64,000 nucleotides of DNA from Dendrocalamus latiflorus (taxonomy: Eukaryota; Streptophyta; Magnoliopsida; Poales; Poaceae), in NCBI GenBank assembly GCA_017311315.1, contig CM029642.1, positions 11,916,596 to 11,980,595 on the forward strand, given 5' to 3'. Both the position numbers and the translations under genes were made by a program. The notes below the pieces were generated by a model. That model was not told the DNA's origin. It searched no databases and saw only the letters and a list, made by a program, of their open reading frames with translations. This document shows positions 51,598 through 62,875 of the stretch, piece by piece; within the stretch, counting starts at the first letter, position 1, and the number at the start of each line of letters is the position of its first letter.

Positions 51598-52821
51598 TTA
51601 AGGGTACACCTCGATGATCGATCGGAAACCCGCTATTGGTGTAATTTTGTAATCAGTGAATCCGGCCTCAAGGAAGATCCGTCTCCACTCGTGCTCCTCT
51701 CGCTCAACACCGTTCAAAGTACCCATCATGAGTAGATCGGATGAAACCTGTGTCTCCATGGAGATAATGTCATGTAGCCTAGATCCGATCACTATATCGA
51801 TGATTACCACTTTCCCTCCGGCATCTTTCGGAGGGATAGCTTTTCTGCATTGTCTCAATATCTTGACGCAATCGTCGTCGTGCCAATCGTGCAAGACCGA
51901 CTGCACGTACAGGTAAATTGCAATATATGATCGACTGCAGGACACTAGGAGCACGCATTAATTAAGGGATTAAACATGTATTCGATCATATACCTGAAGT
52001 AAAACGAGGTCGGCGGGTGGGATGTACTCAAACATATCACCGGCGACAAACACCACGTTGCTTCCGCCACCGGGAGCTTGGGCGACCACGTGAGGGAGGT
52101 CCAGCACGCTGCAGCTGACGTCCGGGAACGCCGCCGCGATGGCCACCGCGGCCCCGCCGACGCCGCCGCCGACGTCGACGAGCGAGCTGGCCCCTCGGAA
52201 GACGCCCGGACACTCACTCAGGACGGCTTGCATGGTGAGGCGGGAGTCCGCGACCGTGGACTCGTTGAACTCCTCGTTGCGCGCCATGCTCATCTCCCAG
52301 AAGAAGCCCTTGCCGTGCGCCATCTCGAAGAGGGACGACGTGGCGGCGGCTGCGCTCTCGTCGGTGAACCATGCGTGCATGCCGAAGAAGGGGGACATCC
52401 AGCTCTGTTCGACGAGGGGGTGGATGAAAGGGAGAATGTTGCAGCTAGGCGAGCCCTCGCCGCTGACGAGGAGGCGGGAGGCCGCGGTGAGCTCGTAGAC
52501 GGCCTCGTCCTGGCCATCGCCGTCGCTACGGCGGACGGCGAATAGGCGCGAGACAGTGAGCACGCGCATGAGGCGGCCGAGGTAGGGGAGCCTCGCTGGA
52601 GGGATCCCGGTGGCGGCGAAGATGTCGGGCAGGGTGGCGGTGCCGCCGCAGCGGTGGATGGCATCGGCGATGCGCAGGTCCATGGCACACTTGAATGCCA
52701 TGGACCTGACGAAGCCGAGGGCGTGGTGCCAGAGCTCGAGCTGGCCTTGGAGCACCTCCTCCGTGCTCACCTGGTCTTGGTCGCCGTGGGTAGCAGCAGC
52801 AGCAGCAAGCGCCTGCGCCAT
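51598..52821 (-). CDS. Plant O-methyltransferase (ZRP4-like), two exons
   Basis: Exon 1 is 52821-51994 (276 codons) and exon 2 is 51900-51598; the intron has GT...AG ends and phase 0. Total 376 residues, normal for plant small-molecule O-methyltransferases, which move a methyl group from S-adenosylmethionine to a hydroxyl of a phenolic or related compound in the cytosol. The N-terminal dimerisation domain covers about 1-110. The SAM site reads LVDVGGGVGG and VLDLPHVV, then GDMFEYIPPADLVLLQ at the splice point. The catalytic His is in LHDWHDDDC, and GGKVVIIDIVIG follows. No stop or frameshift. A TATA box (GTTATATAGAGG, 52891-52902) lies 70 bp upstream. The substrate cannot be read from sequence. 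It may respond to stress like its grass relatives, which is inference. Confidence 0.95.
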
Positions 52822-52890
52822 AACCCTTGCTTGCTATACTGATCTTTCTTTTATCTTTTGGTAATGGCGCCCATTGCCTAGCTAGCTTGC

Positions 52891-52902
52891 CCTCTATATA
52901 AC
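52891..52902 (-). promoter_or_regulatory. TATA box of O-methyltransferase
   Basis: GTTATATAGAGG on the minus strand, 70 bp before the ATG. Confidence 0.75.
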
Positions 52903-52909
52903 GACACCA

Positions 52910-53406
52910 ACCAGCTACACACATTCACTCCTCTTCGTCCTGTGTCCGGCACTCTTCTAGCTAGCAATTAATGCTGGGCCGTTTGGTGGAGTGGATTCTA
53001 CATGTTTTGGCTCAAGAACTGAAATGAGTTGGTCCACCGTCACGTCATTCCTCGCAAGCTTTGTGCTAGCAAAATTATGGTATGATTCCATCATGCATGG
53101 ACCATCGATCCTACGACAAAAATCAGGAAATGAAATGAAATCTACCTGGAGCTCGATTCATGCTTGTAGTCCTCACATGTCTAGCGTAGAAAATGATCAG
53201 TAGATTAATTTCAGCGTGTGTGCAAGGTTTGGTTGGGCAGGGTTCGCAGTCCGAGGTAGGAGAGATGTATGATTGGGTGGCTGGCATGTCGATGACTGAT
53301 GGGGCCCCCCACAATTTCGATCGGTTTCAATCGCTGCTAGTGTCGGGTGGGGCTTCGGCCCGGTCGCCAATTCGTATCCGTACGGATGTTGATGTCTAAG
53401 ACTTTT
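52910..53406. other. Upstream DNA of O-methyltransferase
   Basis: Probably distal promoter. GGGCCGTTTGGTGGAGTGG (52977) looks like the edge of a common grass MITE. No gene. Confidence 0.4.
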
Positions 53407-53469
53407 GCATTGAGGATGGTGATTTATATCTAGTTTTTAGGATTTGAAAATGTATGTTATAAAAGTATT

Positions 53470-55152
53470 TGTAATATCTAAAAAAAATTCTTCTAGAGGC
53501 ACGCAGGGCTAGTTCTCTTTAGCTAAAAGAAAAAAAACCCTACCCAGCCCCCAACCGCACCCTTCCCCTCCCCCTCTCTGACCAATCGCCCATTCCCCTC
53601 CCTTTTTCAATCATCCTCTCCTTGTTGCGGAGACTAGGAACGATGGCGGATTGGATCAAGGCATCCCTGGTAAGGTAAGAGTTTGGTTTGAAGGTAATCT
53701 AAGGTTTGGATCTATTTGATTCAGGGAGTTTGAGGGGTTGATGGTTGTGAGGGAGATTAGAATATTTTTCGTTTAGATCCTCAAGCTTTGATGGAAGCGA
53801 AAGTTGTAGATCTATGTTTGCTCTTTCAATAGAATGCTCGTTCATGTAATTTGAATAAATGGTTGAAAAGTTATGGCTATTAGACCTCTACTGTGAAATT
53901 TCAAGCTGTCACCCGCAGCAGTCATCGACTTTTGGAGTTTAGAGTTCCTTATTGCAAGAATTCGTCAATACTCATAACTACAAAGCTATCGAAAGTTTTC
54001 TGTACATATCCGCAGTGGTAAGACTAGTCAGTTTTGTAGTTGTAGATTAGGAGATATGATTTTAGGAAGTTGGTTGTTCTGTTTTGGACAGTACAGAATT
54101 CAGAGAGGGAAATGGGATTGTTTGGAAGAGGGTTGTTTGGGTTGTGATTGGGAGTGGTGTTTATTTATTTTTCTTTTGGAACATGTACTGTTCTTAGATT
54201 GTTTCTTGAGTGTGTTTTATGAATGATCAGGTGGTGGTGTGAATCAGGGGGCAAGACCCTCTACTCGTCATCATTCATCACATGCTTGAGGGAAATACAA
54301 GTAGTCGGTAACAAATATGGAAATAGAATACTTTTATCCTATTGATGCCTAATGCATACAATTATTTATTCATGCCTTTATTGTTGGATATTCATGTGAC
54401 ATGGTAAAGGAAAAAAATTAATGGTTGACATCAAACATTTGCATCAATTTATTGATCCTTGAGACTTGGTCTACGTGGCAGCCAAGAAATGATAATTTTT
54501 GAGATCCCCGTCATGTTTTAGACGTGCATGAGGTCACCACACTTGTGAAGTGTGGGCTCGATGTCCCTGTGCTAGAAGGCACAGGCTTGAGTATGCATCG
54601 ATTGGTGCATAGTTCGCATTACCGGTAATTGCAAAGGAGAAATAGATGTGCATTTATGCATTGGCATTGCAAGAAAGTAAAAGTTGAAAAAAATATATAT
54701 GAGACTAACATGGATGATTGTGTGTGAACAATGTTTATATTTAAAATTTTCCTATGATGTTTAGGTTATCGCCACTCTACTGAGTTAAGGACTCACGCTT
54801 GTTGTTTACTTTTTTAGGTACCTCTTGTGAAGGCGGCATGCATGGGAATAGGATAAGCAATGTACACCACCACTTGACACACACATCAGGCTTAATAAAT
54901 CATCATCTTTAGATTAAATTGAAATAACCTTGTTGGTTGAGTTGTCTTATGGATGTGTCCACCCTTTGAGGTGAAATTGTTTCTATTATAGTAAAGATAG
55001 TCAATTAATGTTTAAATTTCCTTCGTATGGTGATCATGCTCATATAATTATTATAATGCATTGTTTTGTTTCAATGAAAAAAATTTGTAGTATAGCTTTC
55101 TGATCCGTTGGTTTAGTGGCATTCTAGGCTCATGTCGGGCTAGAGTGTTACA
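53470..55152 (+). mobile_element. 1.7-kb solo LTR, TSD GTATT
   Basis: Starts TGTAATATCTAAAAAAAATTC and ends GGCTAGAGTGTTACA. GTATT is duplicated exactly at 53465-53469 and 55153-55157. It carries the GAGTTAAGGACTCACGC box and a CT-rich leader (53545-53600) typical of grass Del/Tekay-type LTRs. No coding interior. Confidence 0.88.
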
Positions 55153-55929
55153 GTATTGTTATTTTGGTTTTTGGTTTCTCCAAAAATCGAAACAAATAGG
55201 GTGACTTCTTAAAGTGGATTCTCCAAATAGCTTCCCAAGCTCAAAACCGTGTGTGTCATCCACATCATCGCCTTCGCTGTCTGCTACCGTCTTAGAAAGC
55301 ACAGACAAAAGCCATCAGCACAGCTCAAAAGAACAGGGGCAAGGAGATCTAGATAATTCTTAATAGGATTAAGATTCCTATTTTCTTTTGAAGTAGGATT
55401 CCTATTTCACTTTATAGGAAGGTTAGATAAACTATATAAAGTCATGAAGGGCGGTTATGGAGAACCCAAGAAACCAAGCAAGGCACTCATCCAAAGGTCG
55501 AGGTGCACGAGAGGATTAGAGACTAGGTTATTCTTTAGTACTATATTCTTGTATAGAGCAAGAATCTGAGGGTTCTAAAAGATTCGAGAGGGTTGTGAGA
55601 GAACAACAATCATTTGTATCATTTTGATATTATACTTAAGGAATTTCTGTTCTACTTCACCAAATCTTTTCTTTCTCATTGTAGTTATTTTAACATTGTT
55701 ATTTTAGTTCTCTCTACAAGATTCATCCTTTTGTTCTTGATATCATGTCGTATCTCACAAACTCTGATCCGATTCGAAGTCTGTTGTGCTTAAGAAGGTG
55801 TATTAGAGTGCAATAAGTGGTATCAGAGGTAAGGTCGGATTAATCTGATTTGTAAGAAGGTTGGTAAAGTGTCAGGTGGTACAAAATTAGTAAAGTGTTA
55901 GGTGGTACAAAATTAAGATCAATATCGAT

Positions 55930-57250
55930 GATGTGGAATCAAGTAGAGAAAATTGATGGCAAAGAAAATTTTAGTGTGAGGCAATACATGATGAAGGATG
56001 TCCTTGCCCAGTAAGACCTAATCAATACTTTTGAAAGGACAAATCGGAAAAGATGTCCGATGAAGACTGGAAGGTGATGGAGCAAAAGGCTATCAATACA
56101 ATTCATCTATGTCTCTCCGATAAGGTAAAGTAGTTGGTGAGAATTCATCAAAAAAAAATTATGCGAGGACTTAGAAGAATTATATATAGAAAAGTAGCTG
56201 ACAAACAGGTGTATACTGAAGTGACAATTGTATAGATTGCGCATGTAGGAAGGTATACGATTTTTTTGACCATCACAATATCTTCAACTAACTTATCGAA
56301 CAATTGAATAGTGTAGATGAGAAAATTGAAGAGTGACAAATTTATCATACTGGCATCATCTCTATCACCATCATAGTAGCAACCGGTGATGAATATTCTC
56401 ATTAGAAAAACCACTCTCAACTTCAGTGAGGTAGTTGCATATCTATTGGATGTGGAGTCCTTGAAAAAGCCATCACAATCTTCATCCTCAAGTGATCAAG
56501 TATTGGCTGTAGTAGGTGTTGCAGGCGGAAACAAAAGTCACATGAATAAGAAGAGTAAGAGCAAGGGCACACGTGTATGCTATCTATATGACAAAGAAGA
56601 TCACATGATAAAAGACTATCCGAGATTGAAGAAAATGAAGGGTGTATACTCAGTGGCAATAGCAAACGATGATTCGGATGTAGTAGTCATCAGTCAATCA
56701 GGTACTTCTCATGGATGTATATTAGATTCAGATTGTTACTTCCATATATATTCGGCAAGAGAGATGTTTGACGAAGGATCTCTATGCCCAACGCATGGAA
56801 CTGTTCGCTTAGCAGATTGCAAGACATATGCAATTAATGTGTGAGAACAGTTATATTAGAGATGTATGATGGAGCACATCACACATTGACGGGAATTCGG
56901 TACATTTCTGGCTTAAAGAAGAATTTAATATCTATAAGGTCACTTGGACTCAAAGGTTGTAAGGTATCACTTCGAGGTAGAGTTATACGAGTTACTTGCA
57001 AAGGGTAGGCGATGATAATGAAAAGTATCTAAATCAATGAAGGATACCAATTAATTTGTACACCTAAAGGAAGGGCAACCAATAGGAGGTATGATAAAAA
57101 TCCTAGCCAGAAGAAAGAAATTGTGTCATCAATGGTAGGTACTCAGATATCATTTGCAGTTATATGTGAAACTGTAAAGACGATTGCAAAATCTAGCAGA
57201 TGCAAAGGCAAAGACGTGAGCTGTTGAAAGAAGGAAGACATGGTGGGACT
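55930..57250 (+). pseudogene. Copia gag-protease remnant
   Basis: Reading frames are interrupted every 20-150 codons. The longest (56386-56844) spans the end of gag, the zinc knuckle with one Cys replaced (CYLYDKEDHM), and the front of protease with ILDSD in place of the usual DSG. Tork-lineage assignment rests on the VEKxDGKxNF opening and on DW-LSTI-LCLSD-like spacing, and is tentative. Confidence 0.7.
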
Positions 57251-57819
57251 AAGCATGCGATACCGATGAGTAGGTGAAGCTCGGATATAGTACAAACCTA
57301 TAACATAGAAGGCTGAAGGAATAGGAGGTGTGGTTAATCACGCTACAAAACAATGTGCTCTTAAGTGGAGGGTCTGGGTAGGCTAGCCCGAACACAGGTA
57401 CACACAATGCGATGATGTGTATGAGCATCTGTGGTGGGGGCACTCCCAAATGTGGGAGAAATAAAAAGAAGTGAAAAAATGCAGAGCCAACTTGGAGTGA
57501 GTTCTTGGAGGAGTACAGTGATTTTAATGGAATGATTCAAGGTGAAGATTGTTGAGTATGATGACTTATATCCTAGTCTTTTAGGATTTAGAAAGGTGTG
57601 CTACAAGGAGTCTTAAATGAATCATAATAAGATTAGGATTCCTACTTTTTTTAGTAGGATTACTATTTCACTTTGGATGAGGGCTAGAGAGGACTATATA
57701 AAGTCATGAGGGGTGGTCATGGAGAATCCAGTAAACCAAGCAACAAAGTAAATAAGCCACTCATAGAATTAGAAGCTAGGTTATTATTTACCACTAGATT
57801 CTTGCATAAGGTAAGAATA

Positions 57820-58523
57820 TGTTGAGGCCTAAATCTGCAAATCCGGACTCTCCTGTGTATACCACATAGTTCAGGAACACGCTAGTGCACATAGTGAAAA
57901 CATTGATGAAATATCGACCATATCATGATTTACTAAGAAAAAACTCAAATATTATTAATTATCAGAGTACGATCTTATAACCAAGCTTACAAATAATAGC
58001 CTTAAGGCTTAAAGAAGCTACCAGCGGGAAACTGAAATAAGCATAGTAGCCACTCGACATGCCCATAAGCAACCGACTGGGGAGCGAAGTCCTAATCCAC
58101 GAAGTCGTCGAAGTATCCTCCCTCAAGTACCTCCTACTGATCTGGTCCTTCTTCCTCAACTTAGCAAATGGAAAGATAGCTGTGAATACATAGAGTACTC
58201 AGCAAGTCGTTTGTAACAAAGAATACAATATAATAAGCAGGGCTTACCAAAGGATAGCTGAAAGGGTTAATTTTGCAGAAAGCAACAATTTAAAGTAGGT
58301 ACAATAAATAGATTGAAAAGCAAGATTTGAAAATGCTTAATAAGTAAATAATTAAAGGAATTGAGAGTAACCACAAGTGAACTGACCATTCACTCCAATA
58401 AATCATACATGAACTAACCATTCACGTAATGAACCACTAGTAAACTAACCATTCACTGAAGTAACCACCAGTGAACTAACCATTCGCTGAAGTAACCACT
58501 AGTGAACTAACCATTCACTGAAC
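57820..58523 (-). mobile_element. Fragment of Del/Tekay-like LTR
   Basis: Read on the minus strand it ends GATTTAGGCCTCAACA at 57820. It shares the layout of the 3' end of the solo LTR at 18794 (GAGTACTCAGC, GCTAGTGCACA, CATAAG boxes). Its other end is lost near 58523. It contains 31-bp tandem repeats (58370-58520). Confidence 0.6.
58368..58520. repeat. 31-bp tandem repeat
   Basis: About four to five copies of GTGAACTAACCATTCACTGA plus AGTAACCACTA, abutting the NLR fragment. Confidence 0.85.
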
Positions 58524-58533
58524 CACAACCGAC

Positions 58534-58743
58534 ATGACCAACATAAGCTTCAGTCGAAAAGCAGCTCCTAAGCTCGAGAAGATTGTTTGGTCGTTCACTG
58601 AAGTGCAGTCCATTTCTGGAATCGGCTACCTTGAACGACTGAAACAGTTTGACCTCAATGGTGTCGGCATCCGAGATACTGTCAAAGAATGTAATGCTGC
58701 TAATCCAAACCATCATGTTTTCAGATACAATCAGCAAAGCTGA
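58534..58743 (+). pseudogene. 3' end of a grass NLR (NBS-LRR) gene
   Basis: Reads ISFSRKAAPKLEKIVWSF, then TEVQSISGIGYLERLKQF and the ending VKECNAANPNHHVFRYN before TGA. APKLEKIVW, SGI..L..LK.F.LNG and HPNHPVF(R/K)(H/Y)N are the standard last LRR and tail of grass CC-type NLRs. Everything upstream is replaced by transposon DNA at 58523. It converges tail-to-tail with EXO70 copy 3. NLRs are intracellular immune receptors; this scrap is not functional. Confidence 0.82.
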
Positions 58744-59107
58744 GTTTATGAAACAGGGCGTGCAGATGCAGCTTCTTCATGCTTCATTACTTTTATTCTG
58801 AATAAGATACTAAATGTAAGCATATTTTACACACCATCTGTTTGATTGTCCATATTGGCTTCCTCCATAGTCCATACCCCACCCCGGAATTAGATTGCAC
58901 ACGTGATCTTTGTGGAAAGTGCTCTATATGCTCCAAGAAAATGATTTATACTAGACTATGTCTTTACTTTCACCCCATCCTGTAATTGAATTGCACACCT
59001 GATTTTTGTGGACACTGCTCTATATGCTCCAAGAATTTGATCTGTATTAATCTCTGTCTTCACTTTCATGGCTCCATGCATGTATGGTGTGATGTGATCT
59101 GATTGAT

Positions 59108-60385
59108 GGCTCAATCCTCTATGGGAGTTCTGTGAACCTACTTAATAAGCATCTGCAGCGTGAAGTATCATTCCTGTGGTTATCCACCTCAACAAAATAA
59201 AATCTTCCAAGTATAACCTCTGTGATTTGTTCTTTTGCCCTTCTTTTTACAACAAACAGTGCCTAAAATTCTTTTCAACAATCTGATCAGAAGGACAAAA
59301 TTATATGTTCAGAAAACACAACATTCCTCCAGTCTGCAAGCAGACTCTCTTGCAAGGAGCAACAATATTGCTAGATTTTCGTCAGAATCATCAGACATAA
59401 GATAAATCCATTCTCCTCATTAACAGACACATCACTGCATTTTTGTCCAAGAAGATACCATGAAAGTTCACCTTGTGTGACAGTGGAAAAGTGGCATCAA
59501 AATCATCGATCATCTTCACCAATTCTTGTCCCAGATCAGGTTAATTTGCCACCAGAGCCCCAAACAATACATAGTAAGACTTCCATCACATCAACTAGGT
59601 TGCTGAATGCTGGTGTTCAGCTCGATTCGGAGCAGTACATTCTGAGATGTTCTCCAGAAACTTAATTCGGTGTATCCATCAGCCATTCAGATTCCTACAA
59701 CAATATACAGAGGAGTGGTGCATTGATCACACTGAGCTAAATTAAATAGGCACATGAGAAAAGAAGGCATATAGACATATTCAGGTTTTCAGTGCTACAC
59801 ATTGCCGCAGTTTCTTTCCCTGCTAGTGTACGTATGAACACAAATACCCTGATTGTTCTGAACCCAACTAGATTCCCTAGCTTGCATTGTGTGACTCGCA
59901 CAGAAACAGATGTTGCACAGAATCCAAAATGTCACACGTTTCTACAAACAAGGGGCAGCCCGCCGGTGTTCTTTCATTAATTTGGCTCCAAGCCGGCGCT
60001 CTCTTCCTGCTATCTCAAATCCCATCCGTCCGCGGCCGTCGCGGGATTCGCCTGTTAATTTGGCTCCCCGCGACGACCTCGAGGGACGCCGCCACCTCAA
60101 ATCCCATCTGTTCGCCGCCGTCGCGGGATTCGCCGGTTAAGCCGGGCGGCGTCGGAAAGAGCATGCCCATATCTATGATTAATGTGTACATATTTGATAC
60201 ATCTTTATTATGTAGGCTTTTAACTAAAGTTGCACTCTCAATTAACTGAAGTTGCAGCCAAAAATCACCTGCAACTTTAAGTAATTGAAAGTACAACTTT
60301 AGATAATTAAGAGATAAAAAATTTAGTTGTCTATACAATAGTCATAAAACTAACTACTGTAGATGCATGGAACCAGCTCCTTTCA
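59108..60385. repeat. 3' flank block of EXO70 unit 3
   Basis: Matches 12537-13589 and 38628-39149, without the MITE. The conserved plus-strand frame is at 59477-59665. Since an NLR 3' end lies just upstream (58534-58743), the block may hold the NLR 3' UTR and downstream DNA. A local duplication of GCCGTCGCGGGATTCGCC sits at 60036-60140. Confidence 0.75.
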
Positions 60386-62107
60386 TTATTTGGTTGGATC
60401 CTCTGGCTGCAGCTGATGCTGATGCCGTTGCTGTGGCTGTAATTGCATCACCGTCTGATGAAGACGTCGCGGTGCACCCCCGCCGGCCGGCCGGCCACCA
60501 AATAGCCTGCCGATCATCGCTTTCACGTCCCCCGGCGTCAGCCCCTCCGCAGCGCCGTGCCGTCGATAGAACACCCTGTACGCCGGCACCACCGCCGCAG
60601 CCGCCGCCGCTCTCACCGCCTCTGCCATCTCGTCGTCTGCTACCACCCACCTGCCCTGCATCGCCACAGCCTCCATCACCGCCGCCTCCACGCCCTCGGC
60701 CCCACCCACCACCACCTTGCTCCACGCCGCGTGCACGCACGCGTCCACGTGCTGCCGCGCCTTTGCCCTATGCGCCTCCGTCCAACCCTCCCCGAGGATC
60801 CCCTCCAGCTTGCTGCTGCCGCGGACTTTCTTGACGACATAATGCGTGTTGTTCGCCAAGAACAGGGAGCTCAGAGCAGCTTCTCGGTAGCTCTCGGCCT
60901 TGGCGTCCAGCTTGTGCAGCAGGACGAACACCAGCCAAGCAATCGGATTCGACGACAAGCTCAACGAGGGCGACGACGAATCCGACGAGGCACTGCCGGT
61001 GCTGGTGCCGGAGGTGTCCACCGACTGCACATGCACACCTTGGCCTTGCCGGTATATGCCAGCAAGGGCGTCCTCGTAGTTTGCGAGAACGACGAGGTAG
61101 TTCATCACGTAGCGGGTGAGCGGGTGCACAGCGCCGCCCGGCACGGTCGCCTTGGACTTCTCCTTCTGGATGGCCGCCTCGAAGCTGACCAGGGTGCCGC
61201 GCGCCGCCTCGCCGACTTTGCCAAGAGCGGCAGCGGTGCGGACCGCGATCTCTGACCTGTTCCCGAAGATGGAGACGATCGCCGGCAGTATATTGGTGAT
61301 AGTGCCGTGGACGTCAAGCACGCGAAAGAGCCGCTCCGGGGCGCGGCGCGCTCGTGCCACGGCGGCCTCAGCGACGGCGATGAGGTCTGCAGCCTGATCG
61401 CTGACGATGCCCGCAAAGACCGCGTCGCCGACAGCCGCGTGGCTGGCGAAGACACTGGCACAGAGCCCTCTTTCCCCGGAGAAGACGGACTTGAACGCGA
61501 ATCTTGCGGCGGCGAACCAGGATTGCACCTTGCCGTCCACTTGGCCCCAGGTGAGCTTCTGGAAGAGGGCGTGCTGGGAAGGTGAGAAACCGAGCAGGCG
61601 CTGCACCGCGCCGGCCACCGCCGCACGGCGGTGCGACTTGAAGGTGGAAACGCACTCCTTGCCGTAGCCGGCGGCTATCATGGCCTCAGCGACCGTGCGG
61701 ATATGGCTAGTAGTGCCAACAACGCCAATGCCTTGGACTTCGTGATCGGCGAAGGCGCCGGTGGCGTTGGCATCAAGGGATGACAGGAGGAGCTGGAGCT
61801 CGAGCCGAAGCCTCCGCATGGCGGTCTGGAGAAGCTCCTGCGCCTGGACGAGACCGTCGCCGCAGTCGACGAGGCCGGCGGCGTCCGATGCGAGGAGGTG
61901 CATGGAGCGATGGAGGTCGGCGGCGGCGCGCACGAAGTGGGCGGCCTCCTCCGCGGGGCCGTCCGAGCGGTCGAGGAAGAGGGAGGACGGGGAGGCGTCG
62001 GGGTGCCACTTGTCGACCAGGGCGGTGGCCGCGGCGACGCTCTCCTTGAGGATGGCGGCGGAGAGCGTGCGCCGGTGGTTTAGCGAGGGCTGAGGCCTTC
62101 GCGCCAT
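60386..62107 (-). CDS. EXO70 exocyst subunit family protein, copy 3
   Basis: Intronless, 573 residues, start MARRPQPSLNHR. Same fold and VHPLTRYVMNYL motif as the other two. It is the most diverged of the three: a deletion of about six residues after RLFGG, an added QHQ in the Gln-rich tail, and substitutions such as DVHDTITE to DVHGTITN. No stop or frameshift. Upstream Met at 62194 lies before the shared start and overlaps the TATA region, so it was rejected. Its promoter lacks the MULE found in copy 1 and preserves that element's empty target site at about 62246. Confidence 0.93.
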   Translation of the reverse strand: MARRPQPSLNHRRTLSAAILKESVAAATALVDKWHPDASPSSLFLDRSDGPAEEAAHFVRAAADLHRSMHLLASDAAGLVDCGDGLVQAQELLQTAMRRLRLELQLLLSSLDANATGAFADHEVQGIGVVGTTSHIRTVAEAMIAAGYGKECVSTFKSHRRAAVAGAVQRLLGFSPSQHALFQKLTWGQVDGKVQSWFAAARFAFKSVFSGERGLCASVFASHAAVGDAVFAGIVSDQAADLIAVAEAAVARARRAPERLFRVLDVHGTITNILPAIVSIFGNRSEIAVRTAAALGKVGEAARGTLVSFEAAIQKEKSKATVPGGAVHPLTRYVMNYLVVLANYEDALAGIYRQGQGVHVQSVDTSGTSTGSASSDSSSPSLSLSSNPIAWLVFVLLHKLDAKAESYREAALSSLFLANNTHYVVKKVRGSSKLEGILGEGWTEAHRAKARQHVDACVHAAWSKVVVGGAEGVEAAVMEAVAMQGRWVVADDEMAEAVRAAAAAAVVPAYRVFYRRHGAAEGLTPGDVKAMIGRLFGGRPAGGGAPRRLHQTVMQLQPQQRHQHQLQPEDPTK

Positions 62108-62191
62108 CAGTCGAGCTTGCTTCGCTTCCGACGGAGACGGGGACGGGGAGCGGAGCACTTCGTGTCGAGTGGCTGGCAAGGCAACCATCCA

Positions 62192-62206
62192 CATGCATAT
62201 ATATTA
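62192..62206 (-). promoter_or_regulatory. TATA box of EXO70 copy 3
   Basis: AATATATATGCATGT on the minus strand, 85-100 bp before the ATG, in the same place as in copies 1 and 2. Confidence 0.68.
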
Positions 62207-62875
62207 TTTTGGGCGGGAAAAGTAAACAAATGTCTGTCGTCACACAAGCTGGGGACACGCACGCTAGCTGCCTTAGCTGTTACGTTTTTTCGTGTTTTGC
62301 ACACCAAGTAAAACACAGTGAAGGCGTGTTTTTGGGTGAGTCGTTAGTCGTTTTGGACCTTCGAGAGTAGTTACTGACCAGCCTCTTCTCTGCTGGGGAA
62401 GTGTTTACCTGGATCATTCCTATGCGGAAGATAATGCTGCAGTTTCACAGGAACTGAAGATCGGAGCTAGCTGCCTTTGCTGTTACGTTTTCGAATGAAC
62501 ACTCAACTGAAGGCGTCAGATCAAACTATGTGGAAGCTACTAGCTCTTACGCATCAAACTTTCACTTCCCTAAATAGCACCGATGTTGGTGCGTTGACTA
62601 TTGTTGTGCCTTGCTCCAAGCATGCACGCACGCTACTGATTAAATATCGAGCTATTACTATGTGCCTGGTGCGAAACTGCGAACGGTTCGATTCACCTGA
62701 AAAGTGTTGGCAATTCAAGTCTTGCTTTGCTTGCGTCTTCCACGAATCCAGGACGCCTAGTCTCCTTTGACCAGTCAGTGTCACGACGCCTGACTAGTTA
62801 AAGAAGCCAGCTAGTAGCTTCTACAGACAGATTAGCTAGGCCCAAAAATCACTAGTATTGCCCTCTCTAAGCCAT
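62207..62875. promoter_or_regulatory. Promoter region of EXO70 copy 3
   Basis: Homologous to the other upstream regions but shorter: the GTATTTGACAGTCGAC landmark is missing, while GGTGCGTTGACTATT with the W-box TTGACT (62594-62599) is kept. Homology ends near CCATCGTTTTGTTGAT (62874). Confidence 0.55.

Larger units (their letters stand above)
53407..57819 (+). mobile_element. Decayed Ty1/copia element (Tork-like) with nested solo LTR
   Basis: 5' LTR pieces lie at about 53407-53464 and 55345-55812 and match the 3' LTR at 57551-57819 (GGATTCCTA, TTTCACTTT, ACTATATAAAGTCATGA boxes). PBS TGGTATCAGAG is intact at 55818-55828. The gag remnant starts near 55930 (VEKIDGKENFSVRQYMM). A damaged zinc knuckle (CYLYDKEDHMIKDY, 56578) and a protease-like ILDSDCYFH (56730) follow, then pre-integrase scraps to about 57200. 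RT and integrase are gone. Many stops. The 3' LTR is cut at 57820. Confidence 0.8.

Noticed and set aside
52078..52545. 155-codon plus-strand frame opposite the O-methyltransferase
   Set aside because: Antisense shadow of the SAM-binding domain, with no independent support.
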